From an uncultured Blautia sp. (lineage in GTDB: Bacteria; Bacillota; Clostridia; Lachnospirales; Lachnospiraceae): a DNA stretch of 64,000 nt. The DNA lies in contig NZ_CANTKB010000007.1 in NCBI RefSeq assembly GCF_947654165.1, positions 62,001 through 126,000 on the forward strand, given 5' to 3'. Under the pieces are notes generated by a model. It was not told the origin of the DNA. It saw only the letters and a list, made by a program, of their open reading frames with translations, and did not search any database. The translations under genes and the position numbers were made by a program. Shown here piece by piece: positions 16,521 to 24,687 of this stretch (position 1 is its first letter; each line of letters opens with the position of its first letter).

Positions 16521-17777
16521 TTATTTCCATTCTTTGTGATATACAGTTTCACCTTTTTTAATAACCGTTTCTACCAGGTTGATTCCGGTATGATATGGCA
16601 TGAAGTGAATAGACGGGTATTTCAGGAATACAATATCTGCCTGTTTTCCCGGTTCCAGACTTCCCACAACATCTGCCCTGTCCACAGCGGCAGCACCGTT
16701 AATGGTCAATGCTGTAATCACTTCTTCAATGGACATGTTCATGTAAATACATCCAAGTGCAACTAATAATGGAATCGAATTTGTGAAGCAGCTTCCAGGA
16801 TTCAAATCTGAAGCAATGGCTACTGCACACCCTTCGTCGATCATTTTTCTTCCAGGTGCATATTCCTCTTTCAGAGAAAATGCTGTTGCAGGAAGAAGGG
16901 TACTGATGACTCCGGCATCACGCATTTGACGGATTCCTTCGTCAGATGCTTTCAAAAGATGGTCTGCTGATACAGCTCCGACTCTGGCTGCCAGTTCAGA
17001 ACCTCCCAACTGGTAAATTTCATCCGCATGAATTTTCAGTTTGAATCCCATCTTTTTGGCTTCTGTAAGATAATACTCAGAATCTTCTATATTAAATACA
17101 TTCTTTTCTGTAAAGATGTCAGCGAATTCTGCCAGATTTTCTTCTTTTACCTTAGGCATTACCACACGAAGCTGTTCCTCAATGAACTCTCTTTCTTTTC
17201 CTTTCCATTCGGGAAGAACACTGTGAGGTCCTAAGAACGTTCTGACGATATCCACCGGATGCTTCTCATCCAGTTTCTTCATCACACGGAGCTGTTTCAG
17301 CTCTGTATCGCAGTCCATACCATAACCGCTCTTTCCTTCTACGGTTGTAACACCGAATTCCAGCATACGGTTCAGTCTTTCCTCTCCAGCTTCCATCAGT
17401 TCTTCTTCTGTGGCTTCTCTGGTAGGAACGACGGTGGCATTAATGCCGCCGCCACGTTCCATAATGGACATATAACTGTCGCCTTTTAATCTCCAGGAAA
17501 ATTCATCTGCACGGTATCCGCCGAAAATAAAGTGTGTATGAGAATCCACGAACCCAGGCATCACCGTTTTTCCTGTGGCATCTATAACTTCGTATTCCTT
17601 TACGTCCACCTGTTTATCCAATTCCTCTGTCGTACCTACTGCAACGATCTTATCATCATGAATGATTACTGCACCGTCCTTGATCAGTCCGATGTCAGCC
17701 ATCTCTTTTCCGTGCTTTGGTGCACTTCCCTTGCAGGTTACCAGCTCAGAGGCATGGCGTATATATCTTTTTTTCAT
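16521..17777 (-). CDS. hutI: Imidazolonepropionase
   Basis: 418 residues from the ATG at 17777; the ATG five codons further up overlaps the GAGGAG RBS. Amidohydrolase fold: GFVDSHTHFIFGG near residues 75-87 has the metal-binding HxH, FKLKIHADEIYQLGG near 245-260 and SADHLLKASDEG near 267-278 give later His ligands, and ASDLNPGSCFTNSIPLL near 320 contains the catalytic Asp. It opens imidazolone-5-propionate to N-formimino-glutamate, the third step of histidine breakdown. Confidence 0.96.
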   Translation of the reverse strand: MKKRYIRHASELVTCKGSAPKHGKEMADIGLIKDGAVIIHDDKIVAVGTTEELDKQVDVKEYEVIDATGKTVMPGFVDSHTHFIFGGYRADEFSWRLKGDSYMSIMERGGGINATVVPTREATEEELMEAGEERLNRMLEFGVTTVEGKSGYGMDCDTELKQLRVMKKLDEKHPVDIVRTFLGPHSVLPEWKGKEREFIEEQLRVVMPKVKEENLAEFADIFTEKNVFNIEDSEYYLTEAKKMGFKLKIHADEIYQLGGSELAARVGAVSADHLLKASDEGIRQMRDAGVISTLLPATAFSLKEEYAPGRKMIDEGCAVAIASDLNPGSCFTNSIPLLVALGCIYMNMSIEEVITALTINGAAAVDRADVVGSLEPGKQADIVFLKYPSIHFMPYHTGINLVETVIKKGETVYHKEWK

Positions 17778-17810
17778 GTTCTGTCTCCTCATAACTCTTT
17801 GCAGAAATTC

Positions 17811-19853
17811 TTAGTGATGTGTGTGATGAGGTTCTACAACCACATCTTTGCATACTCTTTCGATCAATTCATCATTTGCCAGGTATGGCATTGTGATGTA
17901 ATCTTCGCCGTTTCTGATCTTATTGTATTCTGCAACTGTTTCGATGGAGTGTTCACATCTGCCCCAGCTTCTTCTTGAAACACCGATCATGGTATCCCAT
18001 GGAATAGCTGCCATAAGGATTTCGTCTACTCTTTCGCTTCCGTCAAGAACCATACCGAAACCACCGTTGATGGATTTGCTGATACCAACACCACCACCAT
18101 TATGAAGAGCAACAAGGCTCATACCTCTTGCAGCATTACCTGCATAGCAGTGAACAGCCATATCTGCTGTAATATTAGAACCATCATAAATGTTAGATGT
18201 TTCTCTGTATGGAGAATCTGTTCCGCCTGTATCATGGTGGTCACGACCAAGCATAACAGGTCCGATTTCTCCGTTACGAACCATTTCATTGAATTTCAGA
18301 GCGATATCTCTTCTTCCAAGAGCATCCTGATACAGGATACGGCACTGTGTACCAACAACCAGTTTATTTTTCTCTGCATCACGAATCCAGATGTAGTTAT
18401 CTCTATCCTGGCTTCTTCTGTTTGGATCAATGATTTCCATAGCAGCATGGTCTGTTTTTCTTAAATCTTCCGGTTTTCCGGACAGACAGCACCATCTGAA
18501 TGGTCCATATCCATAGTCGAATAATTCTGGTCCTAAAATATCTTCTACATAAGATGGGAAGATAAATCCTTCGCTGGTATCTACACCATTTTTAGCGATA
18601 TCTTTTGCACCTGCATCAAATACAGCTTTCATGAATGCGTTACCGTAATCGAAGAAGTAAGCTCCTCTTTCTACCAATGTTTTGATTAAATGATAATGTT
18701 TGATCAGGGACTGATCTACCAGTTCACAGAATTTGTCTTTGTCATTTGCAAGCATTTCTGTTCTTTCTTCAAATGTAAGACCCTGTGGGCAATATCCACC
18801 ATCGTATGGTACGTGGCAGGATGTCTGGTCAGATAACAGTTCAATCTTAATGTTGTTATCTACAGCGTACTGAAGAAGGTCAACAATATTTCCATGGAAT
18901 GCAATAGAGATTGTTTCTTTCTTATCCATATATTCCTGAGCAACTCTGAATGCTTCTGCAGCATCATCAATTACCAGGCTTACCCATCCCTGGCTGTGTC
19001 TTGTTTCGATTCTGGAATAATCAACTTCTGCAACGATACCAACACCACCTGCAATTTCAATTGCTTTTGGCTGAGCACCGCTCATTCCGCCAAGACCACT
19101 TGTTACGAATAAATGTCCGGCTAAATCTCCGTCCTGAGGAACGCCTAAGAATTTACGTCCTGCATTTAAGATTGTATTGAAAGTACCATGAACGATACCC
19201 TGTGGTCCGATGTACATCCATCCGCCGGCTGTCATCTGTCCGTAAGAAGAGCATCCCATAGCAGTTGCTTTTGCCCAATCTTCCGGATTGTCAAACATAC
19301 CGATCATAAGTCCGTTAGTAACAATTACTCTTGGGCTTGATTCATGAGATTTGAACAGACCCATTGGATGTCCGCTCATCATAACTAATGTATGATGATG
19401 TGTCAGTTTTTCAAGATATTTTTTGATTAACTGATACTGCATCCAGTTCTGGCAAACCTGTCCTGTTTCTCCGTATGTAACTAATTCATATGGGTACAGA
19501 GCAACATCGTGGTCTAAGTTGTTATCGATCATAACCTGGAAAGCTTTACCTTCCACGCATTCTCCCTTATACTCATCAATTGGTTTTCCGTAGATTCTTT
19601 CCTTTGGCATAAAACGGTAGCCATAGATACGTCCATGTGTTAATAATTCGTCCAGGAATTCCGGTGCCAACTGTTCATGCAGTTCTTCCGGCACATATCT
19701 TAAAGCATTTGCTACTGCCAGTTTGATTTCTCTCTTGTTCAGTGTCAGCTCTCTCATTGGTGCTCTTCTGACACCTTCCTTAAAGGTTGGGTATTCTGGT
19801 AAAACTGGATCCAGTTTAATCACCATTGCATTTCCGATCTCCGCATTGTTCAT
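17811..19853 (-). CDS. hutU: Urocanate hydratase (long form)
   Basis: 680 residues from the ATG at 19853 (AAGGAGA nine bases upstream; the longer frame from 19883 lacks a comparable RBS). It hydrates urocanate to imidazolonepropionate with tightly bound NAD+ as electrophile. Segments such as MLGRDHHDTGGTDSPYRET, NGGGVGISKSINGG and SQGWVSLVIDDAAEAF are typical. Length fits the 670-680-residue class found in many Clostridia and in animals rather than the ~556-residue enteric type. It is the first gene of the operon and is followed by hutI after 33 bp. No histidine ammonia-lyase gene (hutH) is present in the window. Confidence 0.96.
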   Translation of the reverse strand: MNNAEIGNAMVIKLDPVLPEYPTFKEGVRRAPMRELTLNKREIKLAVANALRYVPEELHEQLAPEFLDELLTHGRIYGYRFMPKERIYGKPIDEYKGECVEGKAFQVMIDNNLDHDVALYPYELVTYGETGQVCQNWMQYQLIKKYLEKLTHHHTLVMMSGHPMGLFKSHESSPRVIVTNGLMIGMFDNPEDWAKATAMGCSSYGQMTAGGWMYIGPQGIVHGTFNTILNAGRKFLGVPQDGDLAGHLFVTSGLGGMSGAQPKAIEIAGGVGIVAEVDYSRIETRHSQGWVSLVIDDAAEAFRVAQEYMDKKETISIAFHGNIVDLLQYAVDNNIKIELLSDQTSCHVPYDGGYCPQGLTFEERTEMLANDKDKFCELVDQSLIKHYHLIKTLVERGAYFFDYGNAFMKAVFDAGAKDIAKNGVDTSEGFIFPSYVEDILGPELFDYGYGPFRWCCLSGKPEDLRKTDHAAMEIIDPNRRSQDRDNYIWIRDAEKNKLVVGTQCRILYQDALGRRDIALKFNEMVRNGEIGPVMLGRDHHDTGGTDSPYRETSNIYDGSNITADMAVHCYAGNAARGMSLVALHNGGGVGISKSINGGFGMVLDGSERVDEILMAAIPWDTMIGVSRRSWGRCEHSIETVAEYNKIRNGEDYITMPYLANDELIERVCKDVVVEPHHTHH

Positions 19854-19920
19854 ATCACATCGTCTCCTTTTCTCTTTTTTCATGATTTTATCACCTAGGG
19901 GGTCTAAAAAACGTCTATTG

Positions 19921-19950
19921 ATTATAAAAAAGTGCTAAAATTCATGTTAA
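19921..19950 (-). promoter_or_regulatory. Promoter of the hut/methylaspartate operon
   Basis: Minus strand: -35 TTAACA at 19945-19950, 18-bp spacer, perfect -10 TATAAT at 19921-19926. The predicted start of transcription is about 60 bp before the hutU ATG. The 317-bp divergent gap to glsA (19854-20170) otherwise holds AT-rich sequence and the glsA promoter; no clear regulatory palindrome or riboswitch was seen. Confidence 0.65.
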
Positions 19951-20110
19951 CTTTCTTTCTTTTTAATGAATTTTGACGTTTTTGTTTCCTGTGGTAAAGT
20001 GAAAGTGCATGAAAATCTGTTATTTTCTTTGTAATTTTAAGCCAAAAATAGGGTAAAATCACAAAAAGGATAAAAGAAACGACAAAAGTTATTCTGTCTG
20101 ATAATTTTTA

Positions 20111-20138
20111 TTGTATGTTTTCTTTTTTCATGTAAAAT
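20111..20138 (+). promoter_or_regulatory. Probable glsA promoter
   Basis: TTGTAT at 20111-20116, 16-bp spacer, TAAAAT at 20133-20138, followed by AGAGGAGGA and the ATG at 20171. A second weaker candidate is TTGACG (19973-19978), 16 bp, TAAAGT (19995-20000). Confidence 0.45.
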
Positions 20139-20170
20139 AGAATTATAAAACAGAAGAGGAGGAAAATATT

Positions 20171-21091
20171 ATGCTGACACAAGCATTGCTCCACGATTCC
20201 TTAAAGTACGGAAAATGCTTCACTTCCCTTGGTAAATCTGCAGACTACATTCCTGAACTGGCCAGAATAAACAAACACCGACTTGGTGTATGTGCGGTTT
20301 CCTGCCAGGGAGAAATCCTGGAAGAAGGAGATTCCCGTATTCCTTTTACAATACAAAGTATCTCAAAGCTGGCTTCTCTTATTCTTGCCATCCGGGATCT
20401 TGGTGCAGAGTCACTTTTTCAAGACAAAGTAGGCGTAGAACCCACCGGCGATCCATTTAATTCTATTATTAAATTGGAAACAAAAACCAGACCTTTTAAT
20501 CCCTTTATCAATGCCGGTGCCATCACCGTGGCAAGCTGCATCCAGGGAGCGAACTCTAACGAGAAATTCCAGCGTTTTCTTGAGTTCATACGGAAACTCT
20601 GCCACAATTGCGATATTACCTTAAATGAATCTGTTTACCAGTCAGAAAAGGCAACCGGAGACCGCAACCGTGCCCTGGCATACTATTTAAAAGCCTCAGG
20701 AATTTTAGAGGGAGATGTAGAGGAATGTCTGGATTTTTATTTCAAGATGTGTTCCGTGAATGTAACAGCCGTTGATATTGCCTGTCTTGGTGCTGTTCTT
20801 GCAAATGAAGGGACTTGTCCTTTTACCAAAGAAAAACTGATTGAGCCTGCCAATGCAAAAGCCATCCGTGCTCTCATGCTTACCTGTGGTATGTATGACG
20901 GTTCCGGTACTTTTGCAATGACAGTAGGATTCCCGGCCAAAAGTGGTGTAGGAGGCGGTATCACGGTTTCTATTGCAAAACAGATGGGAATCGGCGTGTA
21001 TGGTCCTGCACTGGACGAAAGAGGAAACAGTCTGGGCGGAATCAAGATTTTGGAATATTTAAGCGAAAAAATGGAGTGCACCCTGTTTTAG
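20171..21091 (+). CDS. glsA: Glutaminase, class A beta-lactamase-like
   Basis: 306 residues. The serine-lysine dyad of the glutaminase family is in FTIQSISKLASL near residues 57-68; NPFINAGAITV near 110-120 and YYLKASGILEGDVEECLDFY further on are also family features. It hydrolyses glutamine to glutamate and ammonia. Divergent placement against the hut/methylaspartate operon suggests it feeds glutamine into the same fermentation. A full AGAGGAGGA RBS precedes the ATG. Confidence 0.95.
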   Translation: MLTQALLHDSLKYGKCFTSLGKSADYIPELARINKHRLGVCAVSCQGEILEEGDSRIPFTIQSISKLASLILAIRDLGAESLFQDKVGVEPTGDPFNSIIKLETKTRPFNPFINAGAITVASCIQGANSNEKFQRFLEFIRKLCHNCDITLNESVYQSEKATGDRNRALAYYLKASGILEGDVEECLDFYFKMCSVNVTAVDIACLGAVLANEGTCPFTKEKLIEPANAKAIRALMLTCGMYDGSGTFAMTVGFPAKSGVGGGITVSIAKQMGIGVYGPALDERGNSLGGIKILEYLSEKMECTLF

Positions 21092-21100
21092 GGGCACTCC
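21073..21100 (-). terminator. Terminator of the hutD unit, inside the glsA 3' end
   Basis: GGAGTGC...GCACTCC with inner CCC/GGG. On the minus strand it is followed by ATTTTTTC, giving an intrinsic terminator for hutD that overlaps the last codons and stop of convergent glsA. On the plus strand the following bases are not T-rich. Confidence 0.6.
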
Positions 21101-21120
21101 GCTGTTATCTTATCCACATT

Positions 21121-21702
21121 CTACTTCACAGAAACTCTGCAAATTCCCAGTCCTGCCACAGACTCTCCTGTATTTTCAATTCTCAGTTCTTTACTCCAAT
21201 TCTTACAGATAAACAACTCTCCTGTTTCTATCTGCATATCCTCAATTTTTACCTTTCCTACCGGCACATATACAACCAGCAGGTTCTGCCCTTTCTCCGG
21301 CTCCAGTATAAAACTTTCACCTGCACTTATCTGTGCTGTTTCCATCTTTCCGTCTGCACCATTCTTCAGCATCAGATTGAAATCTACTACCTGTCCGAAA
21401 CTAACGGTAGGAACTCCTCCGTCAAAGCAGTCTACCTGAAACGGTTCCAGAGAAACCTTCTCTCCTTCTCCATGAATCATATCCAAATGTCCGTGAAAAA
21501 TGGAAAGATATCTTTTTACACCTGGAAGGCTTGTAAAATCAGAACGCTCCACCTCCACTGTTGCACTGCTGACCCTGCACTGAAAATTTCCTTCTTTGTA
21601 TATTGCATCCTCCGGATAGATATATAATTCTGTGGTGCTTCCTCCTGACCACAGAGACGTTTTAAATTCCTCCTGTTTTTTTACCGCATAGATTTCACTC
21701 AT
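21121..21702 (-). CDS. hutD: HutD-family protein
   Basis: 193 residues with the double-barrel cupin layout of HutD: FKTSLWSGGSTTELYIYPEDAIY near residues 13-35, FQCRVSSATVEVERSDFTSLPGVKRYLSIFHG near 41-72 and LEPFQVDCFDGGVPT near 86. HutD proteins accompany histidine-utilisation genes and have been proposed to restrain the pathway by binding formiminoglutamate or urocanate; the exact role is unsettled. It overlaps the preceding small membrane protein gene by four bases (ATGA). Confidence 0.88.
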   Translation of the reverse strand: MSEIYAVKKQEEFKTSLWSGGSTTELYIYPEDAIYKEGNFQCRVSSATVEVERSDFTSLPGVKRYLSIFHGHLDMIHGEGEKVSLEPFQVDCFDGGVPTVSFGQVVDFNLMLKNGADGKMETAQISAGESFILEPEKGQNLLVVYVPVGKVKIEDMQIETGELFICKNWSKELRIENTGESVAGLGICRVSVK

Positions 21703-22001
21703 TTCTTCTTACCTCCCGTTTTACTTTTTTTCTCTTCTGTGTTTCCATTTTTTGAAAATTCTCTTTTTCGGAACATACTGCGAAGAAGTACCATCCATCC
21801 CCAGGAAATTGATAATGCCGGAAGTGCTGAAATCAGTGCTCCTTTTATGGGAGAGATATCTGTAAATACCACCGGTCCAAAAAACATCACAAACACCACT
21901 ACCATCATCACAATTAACGTAATCTTCTCTTTCATGGTATTCGGCGGAGTCAGGAAAATTTTCACCAAATCCATTTCCAATCTTTCCGATTCTTTTTTCA
22001 T
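21699..22001 (-). CDS. Small membrane protein coupled to hutD, unknown
   Basis: 100 residues from the ATG at 22001 (AAGGGG upstream). Two hydrophobic segments are visible, about residues 27-47 (ITLIVMMVVVFVMFFGPVVF) and 53-74 (GALISALPALSISWGWMVLL), followed by a Lys/Arg-rich tail, so the C-terminus is probably cytoplasmic. It overlaps hutD and must be co-translated with it. I do not recognise the family. A role at the membrane linked to histidine or glutamate use is only suggested by position. Confidence 0.7.
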   Translation of the reverse strand: MKKESERLEMDLVKIFLTPPNTMKEKITLIVMMVVVFVMFFGPVVFTDISPIKGALISALPALSISWGWMVLLRSMFRKREFSKNGNTEEKKSKTGGKKK

Positions 22002-22097
22002 TTGATCGCCCCTTAACAAACATTTTCTTTATAGTAGCAAAAATCCGTCACCTCGTCCAGTATATCTTGTTTTCTTTCCCTTTCTTTCTATGAAAAT

Positions 22098-22127
22098 TTG
22101 CATTATAAGTTTATTATATGGTAAGAT
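22098..22127 (+). promoter_or_regulatory. Promoter of citC-citXG
   Basis: TTGCAT at 22098-22103, 18-bp spacer, TAAGAT at 22122-22127; the citC RBS GAAAGGAG follows and the ATG is at 22161. Confidence 0.5.
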
Positions 22128-22160
22128 ACTTATACAAAATAGCCAAGAAAGGAGATTCTT

Positions 22161-23213
22161 ATGAATTCACAATCCTATTATCTTGAAGAAGGATTTCCAT
22201 TCCGTAACCGGAAACTGGAAAAATTGAAAGCATTCCTGTCAGAGAATGCACTGGCTTATGATCAGCAGATTCAATATACGGTACTTTTATGCAATGATGA
22301 AGGAAAAATCATGGGATGTGGTTCCCGTCATGAAAACACTTTAAAGTGTATTGCCATAGATAAAAGCCTTCAGGGGGAAGGTCAGCTTCAGCGTATTATG
22401 ACTCAGCTTATCACCAATGCGGTCGAGCACGAAATCACACATTTATTCCTGTTTACAAAACCAGAATACAAAACCGTTTTTTCCGATATGGGCTTTTATC
22501 CGATCTCCAAAACAGAAGATATGCTTCTCATGGAAAATCGTCGAAACGGAATCAAACAGTATTTGAAAAAAGAAGCAGAGCCCTATGAACATCTTCCGGC
22601 TTCTTCTGTTGGTGCCATTGTCATGAATGCCAACCCTTTTACCAACGGTCATCGGTATCTGGTAGAAACAGCTTCCAAGATCTGTGATCAGCTTCATGTA
22701 TTTGTGCTTTCTGCGGATGCATCTGAATTCCCTGCGGATGTCCGGCTGGAGCTTGTAAAAAAAGGGTGTGAAGACTTATATAACGTGTATGTACACGGAA
22801 GTTCAGACTACCTGATCTCTCACGCAACTTTCCCGGATTATTTTCTGAAAGACAAAGCTTCCAGTTCTGAGAAAGCAGTAGAACTGGATCTGAAGATTTT
22901 TGGCAAATACTACCAGAAAGCTTTTGGAATCACAGAACGCTTTGTGGGCGATGAACCATTCTCTAAGATTACGGCTCTCTACAATCAACAGATGAAGAAA
23001 CTACTTCCCGAATACGGTATCCAGGTCACAGAACTTCCGCGATATCGCTGTGGAAGCACGATCATCAGTGCAACAACCGTGCGGCAGAAATTTCTGGAAG
23101 GCAGTATGGAGGAACTTCAGGACTTTGTTCCATACAGCACCTACGAATATCTGATTTCTCCGAAGGGTCAGGCACTTCGTCAAAAACTTTTAGAAAAACA
23201 GGAGGATTTCTGA
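22161..23213 (+). CDS. citC: [Citrate (pro-3S)-lyase] ligase
   Basis: 350 residues. An N-terminal GNAT-like domain (to about 130) and a nucleotidyltransferase domain with SVGAIVMNANPFTNGHRYLV near residues 148-167, whose NPFTNGH is the HxGH-like adenylate-binding motif, then RYRCGSTIISATTVRQKFLEG near 296-316. It activates the dephospho-CoA arm of CitD by ATP-dependent acetylation. It is next to citXG with a one-base overlap (TGATG). Its partner lyase genes lie across hutU, on the other strand. Confidence 0.95.
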   Translation: MNSQSYYLEEGFPFRNRKLEKLKAFLSENALAYDQQIQYTVLLCNDEGKIMGCGSRHENTLKCIAIDKSLQGEGQLQRIMTQLITNAVEHEITHLFLFTKPEYKTVFSDMGFYPISKTEDMLLMENRRNGIKQYLKKEAEPYEHLPASSVGAIVMNANPFTNGHRYLVETASKICDQLHVFVLSADASEFPADVRLELVKKGCEDLYNVYVHGSSDYLISHATFPDYFLKDKASSSEKAVELDLKIFGKYYQKAFGITERFVGDEPFSKITALYNQQMKKLLPEYGIQVTELPRYRCGSTIISATTVRQKFLEGSMEELQDFVPYSTYEYLISPKGQALRQKLLEKQEDF

Positions 23214-24625
23214 TGCATACCTGTTGGACTCTGGGGCCTGTCATTACACTTCCTGAAATCCTGGATGCCCGGGAACATCGGGCAGGGATTCAACAAGAGC
23301 TCCTGCTGAAACAACCGGCCAGTCTTTTAAGTTTCACTTTAAATATTGCCGGACCGGTGAAAGTAACCCCCTATACGAAATGGCTCTATGAACTGGGATA
23401 CCGCCTGATTCAAAGAGGCATTACGGAGCTTGACGGCACCATACTGGAACTGCGGGAAGAAAAACACGATACTGGCTGGGAAGGGTTCTTTTCCCTCTCT
23501 CTCCAGCCGGAAATCATAAAATCCTATCTGGTGGAGCAGGAACTTCAGCATCCACTTGGACGATTATTTGACTTTGACGTACTCCGACCTGACGGCTCAA
23601 AAGTAGAAAGACAAGAACTGGGATTTTCTCAGCGTACCTGCCTCATTTGCGGAAATCCTGCATTTCAGTGTGGGCGTTCCAGAACCCACAGTGCACAGGA
23701 ACTCCAGGCAAAAACCACGGAGATGATTCAGTATTTTTATATCGAAAGAATGTCTGCTCATATTGGTACACTCATGCAAAAAGCACTGCTTTATGAAGTG
23801 AACACCAGCCTGAAACCGGGACTTGTAGACCGTCTGCACAATGGCTCACATAAGGATATGTGTATTGATACTTTTGTCCAAAGTGCCTATGCCCTAACCC
23901 CTTATTTCATAGAGTGTTCAAAAACAGGACTTACCTTTGAAGGCTCTGACACAGAACTTCCGGACTTATTTCTGAAACTTCGTACTCTGGGCATACAGGC
24001 AGAGTCTACGATGCTTCGGGCTACTAAAGGAATCAACACCCACAAAGGTATGATTTTTTCCGGGGGGATTCTCTGTGCTGCTGCAGGATATGCGATTTCC
24101 GCCTATATGAGTGATATAAAATCCGAAAGATTTTGGGCACAATTAGCTTCTGTCTGTCGCAGAATGCTTGCAGGATTACTGAAAGATTATGAGGATATCC
24201 GTTTATCCAATGCCAAAACACATGGCGAAACGTTATATGCACAATATGGCATCACCGGTATCCGCGGGGAAGCTTCTCATGGTTTCCCTCATGTACTGAA
24301 GCATGGCCTTCCCAGGTTCCACACTGCTCTAAAAGAAACAAAATCCCTTACTAAGGCAGGATTAGTGACGCTTCTTTATTATATTGCCGCTACAGAAGAT
24401 ACCAACCTCATCATACGATCGGATTACGAAACAGCTTGCCGAATCCGACAAACCCTCTCAGCATTCTTGACCACTGCAGATTTTGAGGAACAGCTAACCA
24501 TTCTGCCTGTTCTGGATGATTTTTTTGTAACTCACAACATCAGCCCCGGCGGCAGTGCAGATATGCTGGCACTTACCTATTTTCTTTATTTTTTATGGGA
24601 AAAAGATTGCTGGTTTGAAAGCTGA
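23213..24625 (+). CDS. citXG: Fused CitX-CitG: holo-lyase synthase and triphosphoribosyl-dephospho-CoA synthase
   Basis: 470 residues. Residues 1 to about 175 are CitX (apo-citrate lyase phosphoribosyl-dephospho-CoA transferase): GRLFDFDVLRPDGSKVERQ near 116-134 and QRTCLICGNPAFQCGRSRTHS near 139-159. From about 180 the CitG domain begins: EVNTSLKPGLVDRLHNGSHKD near 198-218 and STMLRATKGINTHKGMIFSGG near 263-283. CitG makes the prosthetic precursor from dephospho-CoA and ATP and CitX loads it on CitD. Such fusions are known in Firmicutes. AGGAGGA precedes the coupled ATG. Confidence 0.94.
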   Translation: MHTCWTLGPVITLPEILDAREHRAGIQQELLLKQPASLLSFTLNIAGPVKVTPYTKWLYELGYRLIQRGITELDGTILELREEKHDTGWEGFFSLSLQPEIIKSYLVEQELQHPLGRLFDFDVLRPDGSKVERQELGFSQRTCLICGNPAFQCGRSRTHSAQELQAKTTEMIQYFYIERMSAHIGTLMQKALLYEVNTSLKPGLVDRLHNGSHKDMCIDTFVQSAYALTPYFIECSKTGLTFEGSDTELPDLFLKLRTLGIQAESTMLRATKGINTHKGMIFSGGILCAAAGYAISAYMSDIKSERFWAQLASVCRRMLAGLLKDYEDIRLSNAKTHGETLYAQYGITGIRGEASHGFPHVLKHGLPRFHTALKETKSLTKAGLVTLLYYIAATEDTNLIIRSDYETACRIRQTLSAFLTTADFEEQLTILPVLDDFFVTHNISPGGSADMLALTYFLYFLWEKDCWFES

Positions 24626-24687
24626 TGCAATGCCCCCCAGACGGAGCGTCCGGATACGGTCTTTTATTTATGAAAGCGAGGAATTCC

